From contig JBFMFB010000022.1 of assembly GCA_040752115.1 (NCBI GenBank), positions 1 to 40,987 on the forward strand: a stretch of DNA of 40,987 bases, read 5' to 3'. Positions 16,203 through 24,707 of this stretch are shown piece by piece. Within the stretch, counting starts at the first letter, position 1. Every line of letters begins with the position of its first letter. A program made the translations under genes and the position numbers. The notes under the pieces were generated by a model. The model ran no database searches and was not told where the DNA came from. It worked only from the letters and a program-made list of their open reading frames with translations. This stretch comes from JBFMFB01 sp040752115 (GTDB taxonomy: Bacteria > Pseudomonadota > Gammaproteobacteria > Burkholderiales > Sulfuricellaceae).

Positions 16203-17420
16203 ATGAGCGAAATCAAGAAAGTCGTGCTCGCCTATTCCGGCGGGCTGGATACCTCGGTCATCCTGAAATGGCTGCAGGATGTCTACAAGTGCGAAATCGT
16301 CACCTTCACCGCCGACATCGGCCAGGGCGAGGAACTCGAACCGGCGCGCGAGAAAGCCAAAAAATTCGGCGTCCGGGAGATCTTCATCGACGACCTGCGC
16401 GAGGAATTCGTGCGCGACTTCGTGTTCCCGATGTTCCGCGCCAACACTGTCTATGAAGGCGAATACCTGCTCGGCACCAGCATCGCCCGCCCGCTGATCG
16501 CCAAGCGCCTGATCGAGATTGCCAAGGCGACCGGCGCCGTCGCGATTTCCCACGGCGCCACCGGCAAGGGCAATGACCAGGTGCGCTTCGAACTCGGCGC
16601 CTACGCGCTCAATCCCGACATCAAAATTATCGCGCCGTGGCGCGAATGGGACCTGCTGTCGCGGGAAAAACTGCTGGCCTATGCCGAACAACACGGCATT
16701 CCGGTGGAAATGAAACACAAGGCCGGCGGCAGCCCGTATTCCATGGACGCCAACCTGCTCCACATCAGCTATGAAGGCCGCCACCTGGAAAATCCGGCGG
16801 CCGAGCCGGAAGAAGACATGTGGCGCTGGACGGTATCGCCGGAAAAGGCGCCAGACCAGTCTGAATACCTCGACATCGAATACGAAAAGGGCGACCCGGT
16901 GGCGCTCAACGGCAAACGCATGCGCCCCGCAGAACTGCTGGCCGAACTCAACCGCCTCGGCGGCAAGCACGGCATCGGCCGGCTCGACCTGGTGGAAAAC
17001 CGCTATGTCGGCATGAAGTCGCGCGGCTGCTACGAAACTCCCGGCGGCACCATCATGCTGAAGGCTCACCGCGCCATCGAATCCATCACCCTGGACCGCG
17101 AGGTGGCGCACCTCAAGGACGATCTGATGCCCCGCTACGCCAGCCTGATCTACAACGGCTACTGGTGGAGTCCGGAGCGCAGGATGCTGCAGACCATGAT
17201 CGATGCCTCCCAGACCAGCGTCAACGGCTGGGTGCGGGTCAAGCTGTACAAGGGCAACGTCATCGTCGTCGGGCGCGATTCCAAGACCGATTCGCTGTTC
17301 GACCCGACCATCGCCACTTTCGAGGACGACGCCGGCGCCTACAATCAGGCCGACGCGGGCGGCTTCATCAAGCTCAACGCGCTGCGGATGCGTATCGCGG
17401 CGAAACTCAAGAACCGTTAA
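16203..17420 (+). CDS. argG: Argininosuccinate synthase
   Basis: ArgG joins citrulline and aspartate to argininosuccinate with ATP cleavage to AMP. The 405-residue protein starts MSEIKKVVLAYSGGLDTS, with the ATP-binding SGGLDTS motif at 12-18. Other family segments are ADIGQGEE, SHGATGKGNDQVRFE and GYWWSPER. Length is typical of the bacterial short-type enzyme. Upstream lie two repeats rather than a clear promoter, so it may be read from argD or from a promoter hidden in the repeat zone. Argininosuccinate lyase is not in the window. Confidence 0.98.
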   Translation: MSEIKKVVLAYSGGLDTSVILKWLQDVYKCEIVTFTADIGQGEELEPAREKAKKFGVREIFIDDLREEFVRDFVFPMFRANTVYEGEYLLGTSIARPLIAKRLIEIAKATGAVAISHGATGKGNDQVRFELGAYALNPDIKIIAPWREWDLLSREKLLAYAEQHGIPVEMKHKAGGSPYSMDANLLHISYEGRHLENPAAEPEEDMWRWTVSPEKAPDQSEYLDIEYEKGDPVALNGKRMRPAELLAELNRLGGKHGIGRLDLVENRYVGMKSRGCYETPGGTIMLKAHRAIESITLDREVAHLKDDLMPRYASLIYNGYWWSPERRMLQTMIDASQTSVNGWVRVKLYKGNVIVVGRDSKTDSLFDPTIATFEDDAGAYNQADAGGFIKLNALRMRIAAKLKNR

Positions 17421-17429
17421 CCGTTCGCC

Positions 17430-17495
17430 ACCGAGAACGGAGGCACAGAGAAAATCTTTTTTGATCTTACTCTGCGCCTCCGCGCCTCTGCGGTT
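17430..17495. repeat. Short-period palindromic repeat, GCAGAG/CACAGAG family
   Basis: ACCGAGAACGGAGGCACAGAG on the left is mirrored by CTCTGCGCCTCCGCGCCTCT and GCGGT on the right, around an A/T-rich loop. Unit spacing is about 9-10 bases, as in the other short-period families. It lies between argG and ppnP. Confidence 0.75.
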
Positions 17496-17516
17496 GCTTT
17501 GATAAGGAAATAACCC

Positions 17517-17852
17517 ATGTCCCAGTTCGACAACGTCAGCGTCATCAAGAAAGCCAACCTCTACTTCGACGGCAAGTGCGTCAGCCACACCGTGCTGTTT
17601 CCGGACGGCACCAAAAAGACCGTCGGCGTAATCTTCCCGAGCAAGCTCACCTTCAACACCGGTCTGCCGGAAGTCATGGAGATCAACGCCGGGGTCTGCA
17701 AGGTCAAGGTTGCCGGCGATAAGGACTGGAAAACCTACAAGGCGGGAGACAGCTTCAGCGTGCCGGGCAACACCAGTTTCGAAATCGAAACGCTGGAGAC
17801 GCTGGACTACGTCTGCCATTTCATCACCGAATCCACCTGCTGCGCAGGATAA
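17517..17852 (+). CDS. ppnP: Pyrimidine/purine nucleoside phosphorylase (YaiE/PpnP family)
   Basis: This is a 111-residue small cupin-type protein of the former DUF1255 family. Family members split nucleosides with phosphate to base and ribose 1-phosphate. Recognisable features are FDNVSVIKKANLYFDGK, the KTVGVIFP segment, AGDSFSVPGNTSFEI and YVCHFI near the end. It is slightly longer than the roughly 94-residue enterobacterial member, ending in a Cys-rich STCCAG tail. A short AAGGAAA lies before the ATG. yajQ starts 18 bp downstream, so the two are likely co-transcribed. Confidence 0.92.
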   Translation: MSQFDNVSVIKKANLYFDGKCVSHTVLFPDGTKKTVGVIFPSKLTFNTGLPEVMEINAGVCKVKVAGDKDWKTYKAGDSFSVPGNTSFEIETLETLDYVCHFITESTCCAG

Positions 17853-17870
17853 GACACCGGGAGCCGCGTC

Positions 17871-18356
17871 ATGCCTTCGTTCGACATCGTCTCGGAAGTG
17901 GACAAACAGGAACTCAGGAACGCCGTTGAGCAGGCCAACAAGGAGATCGGCACCCGCTTCGATTTCAAGGGCTCAGATGCGCGGGTGGAGCAGGCGGAAT
18001 ACGTGCTGACGGTTTACGCAGATGACGATTTCAAACTCGGCCAGGTGCTGGACATCCTGACCCAGAAGCTGCTCAAGCGCGGCATCGACGTCAAGTGCCT
18101 GGACAAGGGCAAGATCGAGAAAGTGAGCGGCAACAAGGTCAAGCAGACCGTCACCGTCAAGACCGGCGTGGAAAGCGAACTCGCCAAAAAAATCGTCAAG
18201 CTGGTCAAGGACAGCAAGCTCAAGGTCCAGGCCAGCATCCAGGGCGAGGCGGTGCGCGTCACCGGCGCCAAGCGGGACACCCTGCAGGAAACGATCGCGC
18301 TGGTGAAGAAATCCATCACCGACTTCCCGCTGCAGTTCGGGAATTTCAGGGATTAG
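17871..18356 (+). CDS. yajQ: YajQ family nucleotide-binding protein
   Basis: This 161-residue two-domain cytoplasmic protein starts MPSFDIVSEVDKQELRNAV and contains TRFDFKGSDA and the GDVxxGK-like NKVKQTVTVKTG region, all typical of YajQ (DUF520). Family members bind nucleotides or tRNA, and a Xanthomonas homologue binds cyclic di-GMP and controls virulence genes. Whether that applies here is unknown, although a GGDEF-EAL protein is encoded 11 kb away. Length matches the family exactly. Confidence 0.94.
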   Translation: MPSFDIVSEVDKQELRNAVEQANKEIGTRFDFKGSDARVEQAEYVLTVYADDDFKLGQVLDILTQKLLKRGIDVKCLDKGKIEKVSGNKVKQTVTVKTGVESELAKKIVKLVKDSKLKVQASIQGEAVRVTGAKRDTLQETIALVKKSITDFPLQFGNFRD

Positions 18357-18374
18357 CTCTATAACGGCGATTAA

Positions 18375-18527
18375 CCACGAATGGCACGAATGGCACGAAT
18401 GTTCACGAATGAACACGAATGGTAAAGGCATGATTTTGCCCCGACAGAACCACCGGGCGAACCCAAAAAAACCGCTAGTTCACTGATTATTCGTGAACAT
18501 TCGTGCCATATTCGTGTAAATTCGTGG
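18375..18527. repeat. Short-period palindromic repeat, CACGAAT family (copy 2)
   Basis: The left arm (18375-18421) holds CACGAAT units every 9-10 bases; the right arm (18487-18527) holds ATTCGTG units. The roughly 65 bases between them show no reading frame or recognised site. The element fills most of the gap between yajQ and the DJ-1 gene. Confidence 0.85.
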
Positions 18528-18567
18528 TGAATCGCTTTTTCTTGGACTAGTTTTCGGGAGTTCCGCC

Positions 18568-19125
18568 ATGCCCAAAGTCCTCGTCCCCCTCGCCCAGGGC
18601 TGCGAAGAGCTGGAAGCAGTCACAGTGATCGACCTGCTGCGCCGCGCCAAGTTCGAGGTCGTCTCCGCCGGGCTGGACGATCAGCCGGTCACCGCCAGCC
18701 GGGGCGTCAGGCTGGTTCCGGACGTCACGCTCGACGAGGCGCTCAAGCAGGAATTCGACATGGTCGTGCTGCCCGGCGGCATGCCGGGCGCGGCCAACCT
18801 CAACAACGACCCGCGCATCAAGCCGTTGCTCAGGGAAATGGCGGCCAAAGGCAAGTACACCGCCGCCATCTGCGCCGCGCCCATGGTGCTGGCCGAAGCG
18901 GGCTTGCTTTCCGGCAAACGGGCCACCAGCTACCCCGGCTTCGTCGACAATATGAACCTGCCGGACACCACCTACTGCACCGATCCCGTCGTACGCGACG
19001 GCACGGCGATCACCTCGCGCGGGCCGGGCACCGCGATGGATTTCGCGCTGGCGCTGATTGAAATACTGGCAGGAAAAACCAAACGCGACGAGGTAGAAGC
19101 CGGGCTGCAGCGCCCGAAATGCTGA
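18568..19125 (+). CDS. DJ-1/PfpI family protein (YajL-like)
   Basis: This 185-residue flavodoxin-like protein of the DJ-1/YajL branch has reactive cysteine C102 in the AAICAAPMVLAEAG nucleophile elbow and the partner glutamate E15 in CEELEAVT. It ends in the EILAGKTKRDEVEAGL region. Relatives act in oxidative or carbonyl stress protection, chaperone or proposed deglycase activity; which applies cannot be decided. AGTT and a weak GGGAG precede the ATG. Confidence 0.92.
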   Translation: MPKVLVPLAQGCEELEAVTVIDLLRRAKFEVVSAGLDDQPVTASRGVRLVPDVTLDEALKQEFDMVVLPGGMPGAANLNNDPRIKPLLREMAAKGKYTAAICAAPMVLAEAGLLSGKRATSYPGFVDNMNLPDTTYCTDPVVRDGTAITSRGPGTAMDFALALIEILAGKTKRDEVEAGLQRPKC

Positions 19126-19134
19126 CCCGCCGCA

Positions 19135-19842
19135 TCAAGTGACCACGCCACGCAACCAGCGGGCATAAAGCGCCGCTGCAACCCGGTTCAGCGCCGCAAC
19201 CCGCTCGCCCAGCCTTTCCTGCGCCGCCTCCGCCGTCTGCACTGCCGGACTTGCACTCGCCGCAGCCACCTCGTCCGCGCCCACCGCATACCATTCCCGC
19301 ACCATTTCCGCGGTCATCTCCACATGGCACTGCATTCCCAGGTGCTTGCCCAGCACGAACGCCTGATTCCGGCAATGAGGGCTGGACAGAATCAGCTCCG
19401 CCCCCGGCGGGAGCGTGAAAGTCTCGCCGTGCCAGTGGAAGGCCTCGAATTTCTCGATGCCGCCGAACCACGTGCGGGCCGTCGCGCTGGGCGCCACCGT
19501 CACCTCCCCCCAGCCGATTTCCTTGACCGGATTTCGGGAGACCGTGCCGCCCAGCGCCTTGGCCATCAACTGCCCGCCAAGGCAATGGCCCAGCACCGGA
19601 ATGTCGAGCTTCACCGCCTGCCGGATCAACTCAAGCGATCGGGGAATCCACGGCAAATCGTCGTTGACGCTCATCGGCCCGCCCATGAATGCCAGCCCGG
19701 CGAACCGGCGCGGATCCTGCGGCACGGCATCGCCGGCGTCGATCTTGATAAGCTCCCGGCCGATGGCGTGCCGGTCGAGGAATGTGGCAAAATAGCCTGG
19801 CCCCTCGGTTGGGGCGTGCCTGAATATCGCAACGGGTTTCAT
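19135..19842 (-). CDS. Class I glutamine amidotransferase (GMP synthase-like)
   Basis: This is a 235-residue stand-alone glutaminase-type domain. The nucleophile is C87 in LGHCLGGQLMAKALGG, and the His-Glu pair is H173/E175 in MQCHVEMTAEM. FHWHGETF is also typical. The protein has no synthetase domain, so the ammonia acceptor is unknown; relatives include gamma-glutamyl peptidases acting on glutathione conjugates or polyamines. The start MKPVAIFRHA is chosen because the family begins there and AGGAA precedes it. The gene is convergent with the DJ-1 gene and divergent from the protease gene, with only 16 bases between the two start codons. Confidence 0.9.
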   Translation of the reverse strand: MKPVAIFRHAPTEGPGYFATFLDRHAIGRELIKIDAGDAVPQDPRRFAGLAFMGGPMSVNDDLPWIPRSLELIRQAVKLDIPVLGHCLGGQLMAKALGGTVSRNPVKEIGWGEVTVAPSATARTWFGGIEKFEAFHWHGETFTLPPGAELILSSPHCRNQAFVLGKHLGMQCHVEMTAEMVREWYAVGADEVAAASASPAVQTAEAAQERLGERVAALNRVAAALYARWLRGVVT

Positions 19843-19858
19843 TGCCGGGGAGTTCCTG

Positions 19859-20515
19859 ATGGGTTTACGGTGGCGCAATTTTAGCCCGTTCTGGCTGCCT
19901 TTTCTAATCGCCGCGCAGCCAGCCCATGCCACCGAAGTCAACGTTGTCGGCTTGTTCAGTGGCAAGGCGGTAGTGGTCGTCAACGGTGGCAGGCAGCAGG
20001 TGCTGAGCGCCGGACAGAAATCGCCGGAAGGGGTGAGGCTGATCAGCGCCGATTCGTCCGCGGCGGTGCTGGAGATCGACGGCAAGCGGCAAACCCTGGT
20101 GATGGGACAGACGATTTCCACCGCGTCCACTTCCTCGGGGGGAAGCACGAATACCACCCTGACGGCCGACTCCCAGGGGCATTTCGTGACGCTCGGCAGC
20201 ATCAACGGAGCAAGCGCCCGCTTTCTGGTCGATACGGGCGCCACCTTTGTCTCCATGAGCAGCACCACCGCCAAAAGCATGGGGATATCCTACCTCAACG
20301 GCGAGCGTGGGCTCTCCTCCACCGCCAACGGCGTCGTGCCGGTCTACCGCGTCATCCTGAACAACGTGAAGGTGGGAGACATCTCCCTGAATCAGGTGGA
20401 AGGCTCGGTTCACGAAGGCAGCGACCCGCCCGTGGTACTGCTCGGCATGAGCTTTCTCAAGCGGCTGGAAATGAAGCGGGAGGGGAACAGCCTGACGCTG
20501 GTGAAGAAATACTAG
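19859..20515 (+). CDS. Retropepsin-like aspartic protease, TIGR02281 type, exported
   Basis: This 218-residue protein has a signal peptide (about 1-24, ending AHA). An N-terminal beta-rich region (about 25-90) is followed by a Ser/Thr-rich linker and a single retropepsin-like domain. The active-site aspartate is D125 in FLVDTGAT, and the flap/C-terminal element is VVLLGMSFLKRLEM. Single-domain aspartic proteases of this kind act as dimers in the periplasm or at the envelope; the substrate is unknown. GGGGAG lies six bases before the ATG. That short 16-bp divergent gap means its promoter must lie within the neighbouring amidotransferase gene. Confidence 0.9.
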   Translation: MGLRWRNFSPFWLPFLIAAQPAHATEVNVVGLFSGKAVVVVNGGRQQVLSAGQKSPEGVRLISADSSAAVLEIDGKRQTLVMGQTISTASTSSGGSTNTTLTADSQGHFVTLGSINGASARFLVDTGATFVSMSSTTAKSMGISYLNGERGLSSTANGVVPVYRVILNNVKVGDISLNQVEGSVHEGSDPPVVLLGMSFLKRLEMKREGNSLTLVKKY

Positions 20516-20552
20516 TATTTGGGCCGATTAATTACGAAACACGGGGAAATGC

Positions 20553-20671
20553 GTAGGTTGGGTTAGCGGCTTCATCGCGTAACCCAACAAACCTAATCCT
20601 CACCTGCGTTCGGCAGGAAGATTTGGACTTGTTGGGTTACGGCGCAAAAAGCCGCGCCTAACCCAACCTAC
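20553..20671. repeat. REP-like family C, inverted pair
   Basis: GTAGGTTGGGTTAGCGGC ending GCGTAACCCAAC (20553-20588) is mirrored by GTTGGGTTACGGCG ending CCTAACCCAACCTAC (20631-20671). Each half is a hairpin with arms GTTGGGTTA/TAACCCAAC and a GTAGG head. It lies between the protease gene and the folE2 stop codon. Confidence 0.85.
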
Positions 20672-20727
20672 ATGAAGGCGCCGCGCAGGTTCCTGGCACA
20701 ATGTTTCGCAATTTATGCTTTTCAATA

Positions 20728-21531
20728 CTAGCCGGCAGATTTGTCGCGCTCGATGAGCGCGTAAGCCGAATGGTTGTGAATTGATTCAAAATTTTCCGAC
20801 TCGACGATGTAGGCTTCGATGCGCGGATCCCTGTTCAGCACCGCGGCAATGTCGCGCACCATGTCTTCGACGAATTTCGGATTGTCGTAGGCGCGTTCGG
20901 TGACGTACTTCTCGTCCGGCCGCTTCAGCAGGCCGTACAGTTCGCACGAAGCCTGATCCTCCACCATCCGCACGATGTCTTCGATCCACACCATGTCGTT
21001 GGTACGGGCGGTCACCGTGACGTGGGAGCGCTGGTTGTGCGCGCCGTAATCCGAAATCTTCTTGGAGCACGGGCACAGGCTGGTCACCGGCACCACCACT
21101 TTCATGGTCAGCTGGTACTTACCCTGCCGGATCTCGCCGATGAACGTGACATCGTAATCCATCAGGCTCTGCACCCCCGACACCGGCGCCGACTTGTTGA
21201 TGAAGTAGGGAAAGGTCATCTCGACATGGCCGGATTCGGCTTCCAGGCGGCGAACCATCTCGCGCAGCATGGCCTCGAAGGATTCGACCGAAATCTCGCG
21301 CTCGTAGCCGTTGAGTATCTCGACGAAGCGCGACATGTGGGTGCCCTTGAAGTTGTGAGGCAGGTGCACGTACATGTTAAACAGAGCGATGGTGTGTTGC
21401 ACCCCGCCGGTCTTGTCCGCCACCTTGACGGGGTAGCGGATGGACTTGATGCCCACCTTGTCGATCGCCAGCCGGCGGGTATCCGGCGTGTTTTGCACAT
21501 CGGCGATAGGGGGGTGTTCGGGAAGATTCAT
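20728..21531 (-). CDS. folE2: GTP cyclohydrolase I type 2 (FolE2)
   Basis: FolE2 converts GTP to dihydroneopterin triphosphate, the first step of folate and queuosine precursor synthesis. It can use metals other than zinc, unlike FolE. The 267-residue protein has the catalytic cysteine region TSLCPCSKKIS (C153/C155) and the LGLMDYDV-like SLMDYDVTF, HNQRSHVTV and ESENFESIHNHSA segments. It is the last gene of the xseB-ispA-dxs-folE2 operon, 46 bp after dxs. folK, another folate gene, lies at 33603. Confidence 0.97.
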   Translation of the reverse strand: MNLPEHPPIADVQNTPDTRRLAIDKVGIKSIRYPVKVADKTGGVQHTIALFNMYVHLPHNFKGTHMSRFVEILNGYEREISVESFEAMLREMVRRLEAESGHVEMTFPYFINKSAPVSGVQSLMDYDVTFIGEIRQGKYQLTMKVVVPVTSLCPCSKKISDYGAHNQRSHVTVTARTNDMVWIEDIVRMVEDQASCELYGLLKRPDEKYVTERAYDNPKFVEDMVRDIAAVLNRDPRIEAYIVESENFESIHNHSAYALIERDKSAG

Positions 21532-21577
21532 GGGGTCTCTTTCGAGGCGCGGGGCAATGATTTAGACCAAGTATAAA

Positions 21578-23440
21578 TTATTTCTGCCCGCCCTGACAGT
21601 CCAATCTCCGGCGTATGGCCGCGGCAATCCCCTCTCCGCTCAAACCGCAGGCCTGCAACAGCGCGTCGGGGTCGCCATGCTCGACGAAGCGATCCGGCAG
21701 GCCGAGCTGTAGCAACGGCACGGACAGTCCCTGCTGCTCCAGCGATTCGGCAACCGCGCTGCCGGCGCCGCCCATCACCACGTTCTCCTCCACCGTCACC
21801 AGCAAAGAATGAGTGGCCGCCAACTCCCTCACCAGGGCGTCATCCAGCGGCTTCACGAAGCGCATGTTGGCGACCGTGGCGTTGAGCGCCTCGCCGGCTT
21901 CCAGCGCAGGCTTGAGCATGCTGCCGAAAGCCAGGATCGCCACCTTTTCCCCGCTGCGGCGGAGTTCCCCGCGGCCGAGCGGCAGCATTTGCATTTCCTT
22001 CTGCACCGGCGCGCCCGTGCCCGCTCCGCGCGGATAGCGCACGGCAGCGGGCTGATCCAGTTTGAACGCGGTAAAGAGCATCTGGCGGCACTCGTTCTCG
22101 TCGGAGGGCGCCATAACTGCCAGATTGGGCACGCAGCGCAAGAAGGAAAGATCGAAGCTGCCGGCGTGCGTCGGGCCGTCCGCTCCGACCAGCCCGGCGC
22201 GGTCGATGGCGAACACCACCGGAAGATTCTGCAGGGCGATGTCGTGGATCAGCTGGTCGTAGGCGCGCTGCAGGAAGGTGGAATAGATCGCAACCACCGG
22301 CTTCAGCCCTTCGCAAGCCATCCCTGCGGCAAAAGTGAGTGCATGCTGCTCGGCGATGCCGACGTCGAAATAGCGCTGCGGGTATTGCCGGGAAAAGCGC
22401 ACCATGCCCGAGCCCTCGCACATCGCCGGGGTAATGCCGATCAGGCGCTCGTCGGCTGCCGCCATGTCGCACAGCCAGTCGCCGAACACCTCGGTGTAGG
22501 TCGGCTTGCCGCCCGGCTTCGCGTCCACCACTCCGTCCTCGGGATTGAAACGGGACACGCCGTGGTAGAGGCAGGGATTTTCCTCGGCCCGCCGGAAACC
22601 CTTGCCCTTCTGCGTCACCACATGCAGGAACTGCGGCCCTTTGAGCTGCCTGATGTTGGCGAGAGTGGGCACCAGCACGTCTAGGTCATGCCCGTCGATC
22701 GGCCCGATGTAGTTGAAGCCGAATTCCTCGAACAAGGTGCCCGGAATGACCATGCCCTTCATGTGTTCTTCCGCGCGCTTGGCCAGCTCCAGAATGGGCG
22801 GCGCCATTCCCAGCACCTTCTCGCCGCTTTTCCTGACCGCCGCGTAGAAACGGCCGGACATCAGCTTGGCGAGGTAATTGTTGAGCGCCCCGACGTTGGC
22901 CGAAATGGACATGTCGTTGTCGTTGAGGATCACCAGCAGATTGGCGTCCATCGCCCCGGCATTGTTGAGCGCCTCGAACGCCATGCCGCCGGTCATCGCC
23001 CCGTCGCCGATGATCGCCACCGCGGCCCGGTCGATGCCCTGCTTCTGCGCCGCCACTGCCATCCCCAGCGCCGCGCTGATGGAAGTGCTGGAATGCCCGG
23101 CGCCGAACGCATCGTACTCGCTCTCGTCCCGCTTGGGGAAACCGGAGACGCCGCCCAGCATGCGCAGCCGGCGCATGCCCTCGCGCCGCCCGGTGAGGAT
23201 CTTGTGGGGATAGGTCTGGTGGCCCACATCCCACACCAGCCGGTCGGAAGGCGTGTTGAACACGTAATGCAGAGCGATGGTGAGCTCCACCGTGCCAAGG
23301 TTGGAAGCCAGATGGCCGCCGGTCTGGCTCACGCTTTCGATCATGAACTCGCGCAGTTCGCGCGCCAGCTGCGGCAGCTGCCTGCGGTCAAGCCGGCGCA
23401 GCTGCGCCGGTTCATCTATGGAGGTCAGAAGGGGATACAT
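21578..23440 (-). CDS. dxs: 1-Deoxy-D-xylulose-5-phosphate synthase
   Basis: Dxs makes DXP from pyruvate and glyceraldehyde 3-phosphate with thiamine diphosphate, starting the MEP isoprenoid pathway. The 620-residue protein has SNLGTVELTIALHYVF, the ThDP motif GDGAMTGG (145-152) through NDNDMSIS, the catalytic glutamate in DVGIAEQHALTFAAG, and RAGLVGADGPTHAG. The start MYPLLTSIDEP is chosen from family length and position; the ORF is open further upstream. It begins seven bases after ispA ends, consistent with tight coupling. Confidence 0.97.
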   Translation of the reverse strand: MYPLLTSIDEPAQLRRLDRRQLPQLARELREFMIESVSQTGGHLASNLGTVELTIALHYVFNTPSDRLVWDVGHQTYPHKILTGRREGMRRLRMLGGVSGFPKRDESEYDAFGAGHSSTSISAALGMAVAAQKQGIDRAAVAIIGDGAMTGGMAFEALNNAGAMDANLLVILNDNDMSISANVGALNNYLAKLMSGRFYAAVRKSGEKVLGMAPPILELAKRAEEHMKGMVIPGTLFEEFGFNYIGPIDGHDLDVLVPTLANIRQLKGPQFLHVVTQKGKGFRRAEENPCLYHGVSRFNPEDGVVDAKPGGKPTYTEVFGDWLCDMAAADERLIGITPAMCEGSGMVRFSRQYPQRYFDVGIAEQHALTFAAGMACEGLKPVVAIYSTFLQRAYDQLIHDIALQNLPVVFAIDRAGLVGADGPTHAGSFDLSFLRCVPNLAVMAPSDENECRQMLFTAFKLDQPAAVRYPRGAGTGAPVQKEMQMLPLGRGELRRSGEKVAILAFGSMLKPALEAGEALNATVANMRFVKPLDDALVRELAATHSLLVTVEENVVMGGAGSAVAESLEQQGLSVPLLQLGLPDRFVEHGDPDALLQACGLSGEGIAAAIRRRLDCQGGQK

Positions 23441-23447
23441 GCTTGAA

Positions 23448-24350
23448 TCAGAATTGGCGCTGAACAATGAAATCCGCCAGCTGGCGCAGCCGTTTCGCCC
23501 GGCCGCCGAAAATCTCGAGCGCGCCCATGGCATCGCGATGCAGCTCGCCGGCAAGCCCGCGGGCGGCGTGGACGCCGAGGATGGTCACATACGTCGGCTT
23601 GTTGCGCTCGGCATCCTTGCCGGCAGTCTTGCCCAGCGTCGCTGTGGTGGATTCGGCGTCGAGCAGGTCGTCCACCACCTGGAAGGCCAGCCCGACGCAC
23701 TTGGTATAGCGGTCGAGCGCTTCGCGCTGCGCCGCCTCCAGGCGGCTGCCGCAATGCGCGCCGAGCAGCACGGCGGCGCGGATCAGCGCGCCGGTTTTGT
23801 GTATATGCATCAACTCCAGCTCTGGCAGCGAAAGCGCTTTGCCGACGCTGGCCAGATCGATCGCCTGCCCGCCGGCCATGCCGCGCGAACCGGAAGCGAC
23901 CGCCAGGATTTTCACCATCTCTAGCTGCGCCGCCGCATCGTCCGCCAGAGGATGCTCCGCCAGCAGCTGGAACGCCAGGCTTTGCAGGCTGTCGCCCACC
24001 AGAAGCGCAGTGGCTTCGTCGTATTCCACATGACAGGTCGCCTTGCCGCGCCGCAACTGGTCGTCATCCATGCAAGGCAGGTCGTCGTGCACCAGCGAAT
24101 AGACGTGGATCAGCTCCACCGCCGCTGCCGCCACCTCCACCCGCCGGGGATCGGCGCCGGTCAGCTCGCCGGCCGCGAACGCCAGCAGCGGGCGGATGCG
24201 CTTGCCGCCGCCGAGCGTGACATAGCGCATGGCCTCGTGCAGCCGCCACGGCGCGATGTCGGAAGACGGCAGCAGCCCTCCCAGCACGGCCTCCATGCGG
24301 AGCTGGAGCTGCTGCGCCCATTCCTGGAAATCAGTTGCTATCGTCTGCAC
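23448..24350 (-). CDS. ispA: (2E,6E)-Farnesyl diphosphate synthase
   Basis: IspA condenses isopentenyl and dimethylallyl diphosphate to geranyl and farnesyl diphosphate for ubiquinone, undecaprenyl and hopanoid synthesis. The 300-residue product from a GTG at 24350 has both aspartate-rich motifs, DDLPCMDD (89-96) and DDLLD (227-231), and the GGGKRIRPLL substrate region (47-56). No ATG fits the family N-terminus, so the GTG start, overlapping the end of xseB by 20 bases, is the best choice. There is no Shine-Dalgarno sequence, and translation is probably coupled to xseB. Confidence 0.93.
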   Translation of the reverse strand: MQTIATDFQEWAQQLQLRMEAVLGGLLPSSDIAPWRLHEAMRYVTLGGGKRIRPLLAFAAGELTGADPRRVEVAAAAVELIHVYSLVHDDLPCMDDDQLRRGKATCHVEYDEATALLVGDSLQSLAFQLLAEHPLADDAAAQLEMVKILAVASGSRGMAGGQAIDLASVGKALSLPELELMHIHKTGALIRAAVLLGAHCGSRLEAAQREALDRYTKCVGLAFQVVDDLLDAESTTATLGKTAGKDAERNKPTYVTILGVHAARGLAGELHRDAMGALEIFGGRAKRLRQLADFIVQRQF

Positions 24351-24573
24351 CGGGGAAATTTTGTAGGGTGTTCGCTTCCAGCACGCGCACCTGCTGCTGC
24401 GCGTCCTGCAGGGCCTGCTGGCAAAACTGCAGCAGCTCGGTGCCGCGCTTGTAGGAAGCCAGGGATTGCTCGAGCGGCATCTGGCCGGCTTCCATCGCGG
24501 CGACGATGCCTTCCAGCTCGGCGAGCGCGCTTTCAAACGTCTGGGGGGCTTCGGCTTTGGCGGATCGAGCCAT
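24331..24573 (-). CDS. xseB: Exodeoxyribonuclease VII small subunit
   Basis: XseB is the small helical subunit of exonuclease VII, which degrades single-stranded DNA with XseA. The 80-residue protein has the family pattern TFESALAELEGIVAAMEAGQ, LEQSLASYKRG and LLQFCQQALQDAQQQV. ATG at 24573 is chosen; a TTG two codons upstream is an alternative. No ribosome binding site is visible. It is the first gene of the xseB-ispA-dxs-folE2 operon and divergent from the Rieske gene. Confidence 0.93.
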   Translation of the reverse strand: MARSAKAEAPQTFESALAELEGIVAAMEAGQMPLEQSLASYKRGTELLQFCQQALQDAQQQVRVLEANTLQNFPGADDSN

Positions 24574-24707
24574 ATTCAAATTTCAAAAACCATCACGATA
24601 TTTCACATTGCTCCCGCGCAGCGCGGAAGAGGCGACATTCTACCGGATTATTGCGCGGGGCACTAATTTGGAACAGAATGGCCTGCCACCGAATATCCAG
24701 AACCATC

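Noticed and set aside
18375..18527. CRISPR array suggested by repeated CACGAAT units
   Set aside because: Units are only 7 nt with 2-3 nt between them and are mirrored; there are no 25-40 nt direct repeats with unique spacers.
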